Assembly (NCBI GenBank): GCA_902474645.1
Contig: CABRWN010000012.1
Span: 1-23,335, forward strand
Origin: an uncultured Collinsella sp.
Lineage (GTDB): Bacteria > Actinomycetota > Coriobacteriia > Coriobacteriales > Coriobacteriaceae
DNA: 23,335 bases
Direction: 5' to 3'
Of the stretch, positions 15,736 to 22,930 are shown piece by piece. The notes under the pieces were generated by a model. The model made no database searches. It was not told the DNA's origin and worked only from the letters and a program-made list of their open reading frames with translations. The position numbers and the translations under genes are program-made. Every line of letters begins with the position of its first letter. Positions within the stretch are counted from its first letter, which is position 1.

Positions 15736-18096
15736 ATGGATGCCGCAGCCCGTACCGCCCATGATTCCACCCTCCAGCCGTTTTCGGAGATGGAGCACTA
15801 TAAGCATGCCGATGAGCTGCCGCCCGAGATTATGGCGGACAGCTACGACAAGCTGGAGCGCCTGTGCCTCAAATATATGAATGAGGACGACTTTTCTAAG
15901 GTTGAGCAGGCCTACTGCTTTGCCGCCGAGAAGCACTGCAACCAAAAGCGCCGCTCGGGCGAGATGTACATTAACCATCCCGTCGAGGTTGCCATCATTT
16001 TGGCCGATCTCAAGATGGACTGCGATGTGGTGTGCGCCGCGCTGCTGCACGATACCGTCGAGGATACTGAGACCTCGCTCGCCGATGTTTCCGGCCTGTT
16101 TGGCGATACGGTGGCCGAGCTCGTCGATGGCGTGACCAAGCTCACCAACATCGAAGTCGACAGCATGGACGAGAAGCAGGCGCTCACGCTGCGCAAGATG
16201 TTCCTCGCCATGTCCAAGGACATTCGCGTCATCATCGTTAAACTTGCCGATCGTCTGCACAACATGCGAACGCTGGCAGCCCTGCGCGAGGATCGTCGCC
16301 TGTTTAAGGCTCGCGAGACCATGGACGTGTACGCGCCCTTGGCCGACCGCCTGGGCATGAGCTCTATTAAGTGGGAGCTCGAGGACCTGTCCTTCTTCTA
16401 CCTGGAGCCCGATGCCTACCAGCGCATCGCGCGTATGGTAGCTGAGTCGCGCGAGGTCCGCGAACGCTACCTTGCCGAGACCATCAAGACGCTTACCGAT
16501 GAGCTCAACCGCATTGGTTTGGAGGACTTCCAGATCAACGGCCGCTCCAAGCACTATTGGTCCATCTACCAAAAGATGAAGCGCAAGGGCAAGGAGTTCT
16601 CCGAGATCTACGACCTGGTGGCGCTGCGCGTTATTACCCATTCGGTGCGCGATTGCTACTCCACGCTCGGTGCGGTACATACGCTGTGGCACCCCATGCC
16701 TGGTCGCTTTAAAGACTATATCGCCATGCCTAAGGTCAATAACTACCAGTCGCTCCACACGACGGTCATCGGCCCTACGGCTCGTCCACTCGAGATTCAG
16801 ATTCGAACCTACGAGATGCATGAGCAGGCCGAGTACGGCATTGCCGCCCACTGGCTATATAAGAAGTCGGGCGGATCGTCTGCTTCCAAGACCAATGACG
16901 CTCAACGTTTGGACGACCAGATCAACTGGCTCAAGCATTCGCTCGATTGGGCAGCTTCTGACGAGATCACCGATGCCAAGGAATACCTGCATTCGCTGAA
17001 GGTTGATCTGTTCGACCAGGAGATCTTTGTCTTTACACCCAAGGGCGAGGTCATGGCGCTTCGTGCCGGCTCCACGCCGCTCGACTTTGCCTACGCCGTT
17101 CACACCGAGGTGGGCAACCACTGCGTCGGCGCTAAGATCAACGGTGCGGTGGCTCCGCTCACGCACGAGATTAAGACGGGCGACCGCGTTGAAATTCTGA
17201 CGAACAAGAGCTCCAAGCCATCGCGCGATTGGCTCAAGATCGTCAAGACACCTTCGGCCAAGTCAAAGATCCGCCGTTATTTCGCCGCCGCGACCAAAGA
17301 CGATGACGCTGCTGCCGGCCGCGATATACTGGCCAAGGACCTGCGCAAGCGCGGGTATGGCATCTCTACGCCGCGATCCACGCGTGCGCTCAACGCCGTG
17401 GCGGAGCAATTTAACTACAAACAGCTCGAGGACCTGTTTGCTGCCGTCGGCGCCGGCAAGGTTGCCCCGCGCGCTGTGGGTAACAAGGTCGAGCAAATCT
17501 TGGACCCCAAGCCCGAGGAGCAGCTCACCAAGACTGAAGCCATCGCCGAGGTTGTCAAGCAGCCTGCCCGCGGATCCAACCGCAAGCCGCAAAAGCGCGG
17601 CAAGAGCGCCAGCAATGGCATTCTCGTCAAGGGCGAGAGCAACAGCGGCCTGCTGGTCCGTCTGGCGCATTGCTGCAATCCGGTGACGGGCGACGATATC
17701 GTCGGCTTCATCACGCGCGGCCGTGGCGTTTCGGTGCATCGCGCCAACTGTCCCAACGTCAAGGGTCTTATGGAGCATCCCGAGCGCATGATCGAAGTGG
17801 AGTGGGACGGCGCTGCCGACACCCTCTTCCAGGTCGAGATCGTGGTCGAATGCCTGGACCGCATGGGCCTGCTCAAGGATGTCACCATTGCCATTGGCGA
17901 TGCGGGCGGCAATATCCTTTCTGCCGCCACGTCGACTAACCGCGAGGGTATTGCAACCCTGCGCTTTATGGTCGAGATCTCGGACGCGAGTGGTCTGGAT
18001 CCGCTGCTTGCTTCCATCAGCAGTGTCGATTCGGTCTACGACGCTCGCCGTCTTATGCCCGGCGAAGGCGGAGCTCAGCTCAAGCGCCGTGTGTAG
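15736..18096 (+). CDS. relA: Bifunctional (p)ppGpp synthetase/hydrolase Rel
   Basis: Makes and degrades the stringent-response alarmone (p)ppGpp, at the ribosome during amino acid starvation. The hydrolase half has YINHPVEVA, the HD pair at 105-106 (LLHDTVEDT) and KLADRLHNMRTL, all intact. The synthetase half runs from RSKHYWSIYQKMKRKGKEF (R270 onwards) through YDLVALRVI and NNYQSLHTTV to the EIQIRTYEMHEQAEYGIAAHW region. A TGS domain (about 425-490), a Cys-rich stretch AHCCNPVTGDDIVGFITRGRG and a C-terminal ACT domain (about 697-775) follow. At 786 residues it is slightly longer than usual because of the N-terminal 30 residues and a basic linker (NRKPQKRGKSA). The ATG has GGGGAAGGGG upstream, 15 bases after recJ. 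The synthetase basic motif fits a two-function Rel rather than E. coli RelA. Confidence 0.95.
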   Translation: MDAAARTAHDSTLQPFSEMEHYKHADELPPEIMADSYDKLERLCLKYMNEDDFSKVEQAYCFAAEKHCNQKRRSGEMYINHPVEVAIILADLKMDCDVVCAALLHDTVEDTETSLADVSGLFGDTVAELVDGVTKLTNIEVDSMDEKQALTLRKMFLAMSKDIRVIIVKLADRLHNMRTLAALREDRRLFKARETMDVYAPLADRLGMSSIKWELEDLSFFYLEPDAYQRIARMVAESREVRERYLAETIKTLTDELNRIGLEDFQINGRSKHYWSIYQKMKRKGKEFSEIYDLVALRVITHSVRDCYSTLGAVHTLWHPMPGRFKDYIAMPKVNNYQSLHTTVIGPTARPLEIQIRTYEMHEQAEYGIAAHWLYKKSGGSSASKTNDAQRLDDQINWLKHSLDWAASDEITDAKEYLHSLKVDLFDQEIFVFTPKGEVMALRAGSTPLDFAYAVHTEVGNHCVGAKINGAVAPLTHEIKTGDRVEILTNKSSKPSRDWLKIVKTPSAKSKIRRYFAAATKDDDAAAGRDILAKDLRKRGYGISTPRSTRALNAVAEQFNYKQLEDLFAAVGAGKVAPRAVGNKVEQILDPKPEEQLTKTEAIAEVVKQPARGSNRKPQKRGKSASNGILVKGESNSGLLVRLAHCCNPVTGDDIVGFITRGRGVSVHRANCPNVKGLMEHPERMIEVEWDGAADTLFQVEIVVECLDRMGLLKDVTIAIGDAGGNILSAATSTNREGIATLRFMVEISDASGLDPLLASISSVDSVYDARRLMPGEGGAQLKRRV

Positions 18097-18129
18097 GTGC
18101 GAGAGCCTCTCGGCATCATAGATATTGGT

Positions 18130-18167
18130 TACGTTCGAGGCATCGTTTGGTGCCTCGAACGTATTTT
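18130..18167 (+). terminator. Rho-independent terminator after rel, immediately before the next ribosome binding site
   Basis: TACGTTCGAGGCA (18130-18142) and TGCCTCGAACGTA (18151-18163) pair perfectly over 13 bases around an 8-base loop, followed by TTTT. The AGGAGG of the next gene begins only 4 bases after the T tract, so it may act as a partial terminator rather than an operon end. Confidence 0.85.
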
Positions 18168-18184
18168 AGAAGGAGGGTATGCGC

Positions 18185-18868
18185 ATGGGCGATATGACTT
18201 TGGACCTGACACCCCGAGGCACGGCTTCGATTGAGGCACTCGTCAACGGCCCGATTCAGACCAACAGTTACGCCGTGATTTCGAATGACGAGTGCTTAAT
18301 CGTCGATCCGGCGTGGGAGGGCGAGCGTCTTGTGGAGCATATCCGCACCGCGCATCCCGAGGTGCGCGTACTCGGCTCTGTCTGCACGCACGGTCATGCC
18401 GACCATGTTGGCGGGGTCGCCGGGGTTCGAGCTGTTGTTGGCGACGGCGCACTATATGAGTTGTGCGATAAGGACGTGACGGTACCTCGCGCAAATATCG
18501 AGGAGCAGCGCGCCATGTGGGGTATTGAGACGCCCGATCCGGGTGAGCCGACGCGCCTGCTCGCCGAGGGCGATGCAATCGAGGTGGGCGATATCTGCCT
18601 GCAGGTGATCGAGACACCAGGGCATACGCCGGGCGGGATCGTCTTGTTTGCTGCCACCGAGCAGGGGAACATTGCCTTTGTGGGCGACACGCTATTCCCG
18701 GGCAGCCACGGCCGCACCGATCTTTCCGGAGGAGACGAGGCGGCGATTCTGCGCTCGCTCTCCAAGCTCGCCCGGCTTCTCCCGCCCGATACCGTTTGCC
18801 TAACCGGCCATGGCGATTCGACCACCATGGCACGCGAGCTCATGCAGAACCCTTTCATGCGGGTGTAG
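18185..18868 (+). CDS. Metallo-beta-lactamase fold hydrolase (glyoxalase II-like)
   Basis: Cytoplasmic metallohydrolase of 227 residues. The metal motif THGHADH gives H69, H71, D73 and H74; GHTPGG supplies H147; GDTLFPGSHGRTD supplies the bridging Asp; and TGHGDSTT gives the last His. That complete set matches single-domain glyoxalase II-like proteins; the substrate (a thioester such as a lactoyl-thiol) is inferred from the family. ATG 18185 is preferred because AGGAGG (18171-18176) lies 8 bases upstream; ATG 18179 is only 2 bases from it. A similar gene often follows rel in Gram-positive bacteria. It has no clear promoter of its own between the terminator and the start, so read-through from rel is possible. 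Confidence 0.87.
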   Translation: MGDMTLDLTPRGTASIEALVNGPIQTNSYAVISNDECLIVDPAWEGERLVEHIRTAHPEVRVLGSVCTHGHADHVGGVAGVRAVVGDGALYELCDKDVTVPRANIEEQRAMWGIETPDPGEPTRLLAEGDAIEVGDICLQVIETPGHTPGGIVLFAATEQGNIAFVGDTLFPGSHGRTDLSGGDEAAILRSLSKLARLLPPDTVCLTGHGDSTTMARELMQNPFMRV

Positions 18869-18985
18869 CTCTATAGTCAGCTTCTGAAGCACGAGAAGCG
18901 TTCAAACGTCAAGCTATTTTTCCCCAACGGGTCAATTTCGTAGGGCAAACGGTCAAAAAAGTCTGTTTGGACGATATTCGTGAAC

Positions 18986-19022
18986 AAACGAACGTTTATG
19001 CTCGGGTGCGCCGTGGTAAAAT
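18986..19022 (+). promoter_or_regulatory. fba: fba promoter with a palindromic operator candidate
   Basis: TGGTAAAAT (19014-19022) is an extended -10 element 40 bases before the fba start. AAACG-AA-CGTTT (18986-18997), a 12-base palindrome with a 2-base centre, overlaps the -35 position. Palindromes of the AAACGnnCGTTT kind resemble LacI-family operators, which would suit sugar control of a glycolytic gene; this is inference. The rest of 18869-19062 holds a weak GCTTCT/AGAAGC hairpin at 18880-18899. Confidence 0.5.
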
Positions 19023-19062
19023 CTCAGGCGTTATCGGAGCAACCTTATAGGAGGTTTCTTTT

Positions 19063-19929
19063 ATGCTCGTCAACGCAGCAGACATGCTCAAGAAGGCCGA
19101 GGCCGGCAAGTATGGTCTCGGTGCCTTCAACACCAACAACCTCGAGTGGACCCTGGCTATTCTCCAGGCCGCAGAGGAGGCCAAGTCTCCGCTGATCCTT
19201 CAGTGCACCGCTGGTGCCGCTAAGTGGATGGGCGGTTTCAAGGTCTGCGCCGACATGGTCAAGGCTGCCGTCGAGGCCACGGGCGTTACCGTTCCCGTCG
19301 CCCTTCACCTCGATCACGGTTCTTACGAGGACTGCTTCAAGTGCATCGAGGCCGGCTTCACGTCCATCATGTATGACGGCTCTCACGAGGAGACCTTCCA
19401 GCTTAACCTCGACCGCACCAAGGAGCTCGTTGAGCTTGCCCACTCCAAGGGCATGTCCATCGAGGCCGAGGTTGGCGGCATCGGCGGTACCGAGGACGGC
19501 GTGACCTCCAGCGGCGAGCTCGCTGATCCTGCTGAGTGCAAGCAGATTGCTGACCTGGGCGTCGACTTCCTCGCCTGCGGCATCGGCAACATCCATGGCG
19601 TGTATCCCGCCGACTGGGCTGGCCTTTCCTTCGAGCGCTTGGGCGAGATCAAGGCTCAGACCGGCGACCTGCCCCTCGTTCTGCACGGTGGTACCGGCAT
19701 CCCCGAGGATCAGATCAAGAAGGCCATCTCCCTGGGCATCTCCAAGATCAACGTCAACACCGACCTGCAGCTCGTCTTCGCTAAGGGCGTCCGCGAGTAC
19801 ATCGAGGCTGGCAAGGATCAGCAGGGCAAGGGCTTCGACCCCCGCAAGCTCCTCAAGCCTGGTCGCGACAACATCGTTGCTCGCACCAAGGAGCTCATGG
19901 AGGAGTTTGGCTCCGTCAACAAGGCGTAA
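19063..19929 (+). CDS. fba: Class II fructose-bisphosphate aldolase
   Basis: Zinc enzyme that splits fructose 1,6-bisphosphate into dihydroxyacetone phosphate and glyceraldehyde 3-phosphate in glycolysis and the reverse in gluconeogenesis. The opening LGAFNTNNLEW, HLDHG at 82-86 (with D84 and H85 as base and zinc ligand), TSIMYDGSH, IEAEVGGIGGTEDG, GNIHGVYP and VLHGGTGIP are the family signatures, and KINVNTDLQ closes the barrel. At 288 residues it has the usual length for the class IIB type. The ATG has a strong AGGAGG upstream. Codon use is strongly biased towards C-ending codons, as expected for a highly expressed gene. It stands alone, with its own promoter and a large inverted repeat after it. 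A tagatose-bisphosphate aldolase is a less likely alternative. Confidence 0.95.
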   Translation: MLVNAADMLKKAEAGKYGLGAFNTNNLEWTLAILQAAEEAKSPLILQCTAGAAKWMGGFKVCADMVKAAVEATGVTVPVALHLDHGSYEDCFKCIEAGFTSIMYDGSHEETFQLNLDRTKELVELAHSKGMSIEAEVGGIGGTEDGVTSSGELADPAECKQIADLGVDFLACGIGNIHGVYPADWAGLSFERLGEIKAQTGDLPLVLHGGTGIPEDQIKKAISLGISKINVNTDLQLVFAKGVREYIEAGKDQQGKGFDPRKLLKPGRDNIVARTKELMEEFGSVNKA

Positions 19930-19931
19930 GT

Positions 19932-20174
19932 AGCGGTTTAACTTCCCGCCGGAGGCCCCGTTTCCCCTACGCTGTTTCCCTCGCGCTCACCTGGCTTCGC
20001 CAGAAGTCGCGCGACGGAATCGGCTCCGGGGAAACGGGGCCTCCTTCGTTAACTCGCTACAGGGTTACTGGGCTGAATTAAGATGGCTACTGGCTTTGCC
20101 AGAAGTCGCGACAAGGAAACAGTTCCGGGGGACGGGGCTTCCTTCGTTTAACGCCGCAGGGTTACTGGGCTGAA
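19932..20174. repeat. Composite repeat region: long inverted repeat plus partial second copy
   Basis: GGAGGCCCCGTTTCCCC (19951-19967) and its exact reverse complement (20028-20044) form 17-base arms, extended outward with gaps to AGCG...CGCT at 19932 and 20058. Inside, TCGCGC/GCGCGA and CTGGC/GCCAG (19991-20003) stack into one long stem. The right half, from CTGGCTTCGCCAGAAGTCGCG to ACAGGGTTACTGGGCTGAA (19991-20079), recurs in degenerate form at 20090-20174 as CTGGCTTTGCCAGAAGTCGCG to GCAGGGTTACTGGGCTGAA. The first copy may also end fba transcription. From 20175 to 20282 only the downstream promoter is seen. Confidence 0.75.
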
Positions 20175-20218
20175 CTCATTTTTAGAGGTACCGTTTATCG
20201 GTGTTGAGGGTTCCTTTA

Positions 20219-20248
20219 TTGGGGCTTTCTTTTTTATCTCGCTACAAT
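20219..20248 (+). promoter_or_regulatory. Candidate promoter of the transglutaminase-like gene
   Basis: TTGGGG (20219-20224) and TACAAT (20243-20248) are separated by 18 bases in a T-rich stretch. Transcription would begin near 20255. That lies downstream of the first possible ATG (20247), which supports ATG 20283 as the true start. Confidence 0.45.
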
Positions 20249-20282
20249 GGACTTCAAGAATTCTAATGACTTGGAGTTTGGT

Positions 20283-21716
20283 ATGGCTGTTATTAATGTA
20301 CTGCCTTCGGATGGGAAGGTTATTGACGAGGGTCCTGTTGGTTGCTCTGTTGATGTTTGCTGTGATGACTTTCGTCATCTCGATATTGGACTGCCGCCTG
20401 AGATTCTTCGTCTCAAGGATGCCGGATATTTGACGCAGGCTGTTGCGGCTTGTGATCGCCTTTTGGGGCAGAATCCTGAGCCTTCGCTGGCGGCTTGCGT
20501 TCGTGCCGAGCGGTATCGCATGCTTGAGACGCCGCTTCATTTTTCGGTGTCGCGCGATCGAGCTATTGCGATGATTCGCGAGGAGTGGCCTGAGTTTACC
20601 GAGGAGCAGTTTGACGATCTGATTGACCGTAAGCGTATTGACTGGCGCTTTATCGATGGCGAGTTGTTCGTTCTCGACAACTTCCTCGATTCGCTTCGCG
20701 TATATCCCAAAGAGGTCCCCGGCATGCGTCCCGATCCTACGGACGGAATTGCACTGCGCAACGAGATGCTCAAGGAGATGGAGTCGCAAAACGGATTGGC
20801 GCGTGTCATTACGCTTAAAGCGTCTGTGTCTGTCCCCGGCGCTCTAGAGGGGGAGACCGTTCGCGCTTGGCTTCCCGTTGCCGCCACCTGCCGCCAGCAG
20901 TCTCGGGTCGAGATTCTCGACATGACGCCGGGGGGTGCTGTTGCTCCCGCGAGCGCTTCGGCGCGTACCGCCTCGTGGTCTTCTTCGAGTGAGCGTTCAT
21001 TCTCGGTGACTTATCGTTATCACATCGATGCTGCTTATTGTGATGTCTACGGTGGCGCACTTCCGGTTCATCCGCGTATGGACGCGCCTCTGCCCGAGGA
21101 TATTTCTGAGGACCGTCCGCACATTGCATTCACGCCGTATCTGCAGCAGCTGACGGCCAGTGTTGTTGGCGGACTCGAGGATCCGCTCGATCGCGCCCGT
21201 GCTATCTATGATTATCTGACGCAGTATGTCGACTATCGCTATCAACCGCCGTACTTGCTTTTGGGATCTATTGCCGATGACTGTGCGCATTCGCTCCGCG
21301 GCGATTGCGGCGTTATGGCGCTCACGTTTATCACCATGTGCCGTATCGCGGGCGTGCCTGCCCGTTGGCAGAGCGGCCTGTATGTTGCGCCCGATTCGGT
21401 GGGGTCGCACGACTGGGCAGAGTTCTATACGCCGCAGACCGGTTGGCTCAACGCCGACGTGTCATTTGGATCTTCTGCTCGCAGGATGGGGGAGGAGTGG
21501 CGCCGCCGTCACTACTTTGGCAATCTCGATCCGTGGCGTATGGTGGCCAACGATCGATTCCAGGCAGAGTTTGAGCCCTCTTTCGACGGCATGCGCGAGG
21601 ACCCTTACGATAACCAGATGGGTGAGGCTTCGGTCGAAGGTCGTGGATGCCGTCAGCGCGAGATGCTCCGTTCGGTCGAGCTCATCGAAATGCTCGAAGT
21701 TCCATTTTCGGACTAA
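20283..21716 (+). CDS. Transglutaminase-like superfamily protein, apparently cytoplasmic
   Basis: A 477-residue protein whose C-terminal half has a transglutaminase-like (papain fold) domain. The likely triad is C342 in LRGDCGVMAL, H376 in GSHDWAEFY and D392 in LNADVSFG. RAIYDYLTQYVDYRYQP just before it is typical of the family. The N-terminal 190 or so residues, with ETPLHFSVSRDRAIAMIREEW and a Trp/Asp-rich stretch, are not recognised, and a middle beta-rich part (about 195-300) resembles the region that precedes such domains. There is no signal peptide or membrane segment, so it should act in the cytoplasm, as a protease, amidase or binding protein; the substrate is unknown. ATG 20283 has GGAG 6 bases upstream. 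The first part has more T-ending codons than neighbouring genes. Confidence 0.75.
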   Translation: MAVINVLPSDGKVIDEGPVGCSVDVCCDDFRHLDIGLPPEILRLKDAGYLTQAVAACDRLLGQNPEPSLAACVRAERYRMLETPLHFSVSRDRAIAMIREEWPEFTEEQFDDLIDRKRIDWRFIDGELFVLDNFLDSLRVYPKEVPGMRPDPTDGIALRNEMLKEMESQNGLARVITLKASVSVPGALEGETVRAWLPVAATCRQQSRVEILDMTPGGAVAPASASARTASWSSSSERSFSVTYRYHIDAAYCDVYGGALPVHPRMDAPLPEDISEDRPHIAFTPYLQQLTASVVGGLEDPLDRARAIYDYLTQYVDYRYQPPYLLLGSIADDCAHSLRGDCGVMALTFITMCRIAGVPARWQSGLYVAPDSVGSHDWAEFYTPQTGWLNADVSFGSSARRMGEEWRRRHYFGNLDPWRMVANDRFQAEFEPSFDGMREDPYDNQMGEASVEGRGCRQREMLRSVELIEMLEVPFSD

Positions 21717-21730
21717 TCGGTAGAAAGCTG

Positions 21731-21739
21731 TGATAAACT
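21731..21739 (+). promoter_or_regulatory. Candidate extended -10 promoter of tRNA-Leu
   Basis: TGATAAACT is an extended -10 element; the tRNA begins 17 bases after it. It lies 15 bases after the stop of the transglutaminase-like gene. Confidence 0.45.
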
Positions 21740-21755
21740 AACTTACGCATTGCGT

Positions 21756-21842
21756 GCCCGAGTGGCGGAATTGGCAGACGCAGTGGACTCAAAATCCACC
21801 GTTGGCAACAACGTGCGAGTTCGAGTCTCGCCTCGGGCACCA
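21756..21842 (+). tRNA. tRNA-Leu, anticodon CAA
   Basis: The acceptor arms GCCCGAG (21756-21762) and CTCGGGC (21832-21838) pair perfectly, followed by an encoded ACCA. The anticodon stem GTGGA/TCCAC encloses CTCAAAA, giving anticodon CAA, which reads UUG. The long variable arm CGTTG-GCAA-CAACG marks a class II tRNA, and GTTCGAGTC is the T-loop. All the expected leucine tRNA parts are present. Confidence 0.97.
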
Positions 21843-21861
21843 TACATGCAAGTGAGCGTTC

Positions 21862-21885
21862 AAGGGGGCTGCGGCCCCCTTTTTC
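21862..21885 (+). terminator. Rho-independent terminator after tRNA-Leu
   Basis: AAGGGGGC and GCCCCCTT pair around a TGCG loop and run into TTTTT. It lies 19 bases after the tRNA 3' end. Confidence 0.9.
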
Positions 21886-21900
21886 GTGTACGTAATGTGA

Positions 21901-21923
21901 TAACGCGCTGTACGTGTTATTAT
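21901..21923 (+). promoter_or_regulatory. Candidate infC operon promoter
   Basis: TGTTATTAT (21915-21923) is an extended -10 element. TAACGCG (21901-21907) and CGTGTTA (21913-21919) form an inverted repeat, with one G-U type mismatch, that overlaps it. Start of transcription is predicted near 21930, exactly where the first leader hairpin begins. No -35 is obvious. Confidence 0.45.
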
Positions 21924-21929
21924 TCGCAA

Positions 21930-22090
21930 GGCGTTGTTCCCACAATGCCCTAAAGAGGAACCCGAGGGTTCCCACCTTTTGGCGCCAATGAGCAGCTGAC
22001 TGGTCATACAACTTAGATTCTCTTCCTCAAATCGAGGAAGTCTATGTGTACGACCTGGTTGCTGAGAAGCGCCGGGTTATTTTTTTATGA
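21930..22090 (+). ncRNA. Structured 5' leader of infC-rpmI-rplT
   Basis: Three hairpins come before a terminator. P1 is GGCGTTGT/ACAATGCC (21930-21949, one G-U pair). P2 is GGAACC/GGTTCC (21957-21972) with a CGAG loop. P3 is CTTCCTC/GAGGAAG (22022-22040). The terminator at 22053-22086 then lies just before the infC ribosome binding site. In Firmicutes this operon has an L20-binding leader (Rfam L20_leader) that works by premature termination; here the same kind of control is inferred, but I cannot say whether the RNA belongs to that family. Confidence 0.65.
22053..22086 (+). terminator. Leader terminator (attenuator) upstream of infC
   Basis: ACCTGG (22053-22058) pairs with CCGGGT (22072-22077), one pair being G-U, and inside it GCT (22061-22063) pairs with AGC (22068-22070) around GAGA. 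A run of seven T follows (22080-22086). It ends 6 bases before the infC ribosome binding site GGAGG, so it can only be an attenuator of its own operon. Confidence 0.75.
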
Positions 22091-22105
22091 ATGGAGGTAG
22101 GGAAA

Positions 22106-22660
22106 ATAGCTAAGTCTGATGACACCCGCATCAACGACGAGATCACTGCATCTTCGTGCCGTTTGATTGGCGTCGATGGCTCTCAGCTCGGCCTGTTCGC
22201 CATCCGCGATGCCCAGCGCGTCGCCGACGATCAGGGTCTCGACCTGGTCGAGATCGCTCCCAACGCGGAGCCGCCGGTCTGCAAGGTCATGGACTACGGT
22301 AAGTTCAAGTACCAGCAGGCCATGAAGGCCAAGGCCGCTCGTAAGAACCAGTCCAAGGTCGAGGTCAAGGAAATGAAGTTCCGACCCAAGATTGACGTTG
22401 GTGATTACGAGACCAAGAAGGGCCACGTTCTGCGTTTCCTCAAGAAGGGCGCACGCGTTAAGATCACCATCATGTTCCGCGGCCGTGAGATGGCTCACCC
22501 GGAGCAGGGTCTTAACGTTCTCGAGCGTCTCGCCGAGGATCTCAAGCCTTACGCTACGGTCGAGTCCAAGCCTAAGATGGAAGGCCGTAACATGCTTATG
22601 CTGCTCGCCCCGATTAAGGGCGCCTTCGATGAGGATAAAGCGGCAAGCGATACCAAGTAA
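22106..22660 (+). CDS. infC: Translation initiation factor IF-3, probably starting at an ATA codon
   Basis: IF3 binds the 30S ribosomal subunit, keeps it apart from 50S and checks the start codon. RINDEITASSCRLIGVDGSQLG opens the N-terminal domain, and DLVEIAPNAEPPVCKVMDYGKF and EVKEMKFRPKIDVGDYETK are the classic signatures; FRGREMAHPEQG and MLMLLAPIKG are in the C-terminal domain. Length is 184 residues, typical. Start choice: the only good ribosome binding site, GGAGG (22093-22097), lies 8 bases before ATA at 22106. The in-frame ATG at 22091 overlaps that site and has no site of its own. Rare start codons (AUU in E. coli) let IF3 limit its own synthesis. The 22091 start, giving 189 residues, is the alternative. 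rpmI and rplT follow. Confidence 0.93.
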   Translation: MAKSDDTRINDEITASSCRLIGVDGSQLGLFAIRDAQRVADDQGLDLVEIAPNAEPPVCKVMDYGKFKYQQAMKAKAARKNQSKVEVKEMKFRPKIDVGDYETKKGHVLRFLKKGARVKITIMFRGREMAHPEQGLNVLERLAEDLKPYATVESKPKMEGRNMLMLLAPIKGAFDEDKAASDTK

Positions 22661-22692
22661 CTAGTGTTCTGTAACCGATTAAGGAGTATTTC

Positions 22693-22884
22693 ATGCCTAA
22701 GATGAAGTCCCACAGCGGCACCAAGAAGCGTTTCCGCAAGACTGGTACCGGCAAGCTTATGCGCGCCAAGGCTTTCAAGAGCCACATCCTGAGCAAGAAG
22801 TCCACCAAGCGTAAGCGTGGCTTCCGTCAGGAGACCGAGATCGCCGCTGCCGACCGCAAGGTCATCAAGTCGCGTCTCGCCTAA
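22693..22884 (+). CDS. rpmI: 50S ribosomal protein L35
   Basis: Small basic protein of the large ribosomal subunit, 63 residues, the usual length. MPKMKSHSGTKKRFRKTGTGK and the following KSHILSKKSTKRKRGFRQ are the family's signature stretches. AAGGAG lies 7 bases before the ATG. It is 32 bases after infC and 46 bases before rplT, in the conserved infC-rpmI-rplT order. Confidence 0.97.
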   Translation: MPKMKSHSGTKKRFRKTGTGKLMRAKAFKSHILSKKSTKRKRGFRQETEIAAADRKVIKSRLA

Positions 22885-22930
22885 GTTCGCGTTCCCGTTT
22901 TTCGTTTTACCGTCTAGGAGTTGATAGAAC

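Noticed and set aside
19932..20174. CRISPR array
   Set aside because: There are only two unequal, degenerate copies with long internal palindromes and no regular spacers.
20247..20282. ATG 20247 as start of the transglutaminase-like gene
   Set aside because: It has no ribosome binding site and lies within the candidate -10 hexamer, so it would not be in the transcript.
21750..21953. Open frame running through tRNA-Leu
   Set aside because: It is produced by the tRNA sequence itself and has no ribosome binding site.
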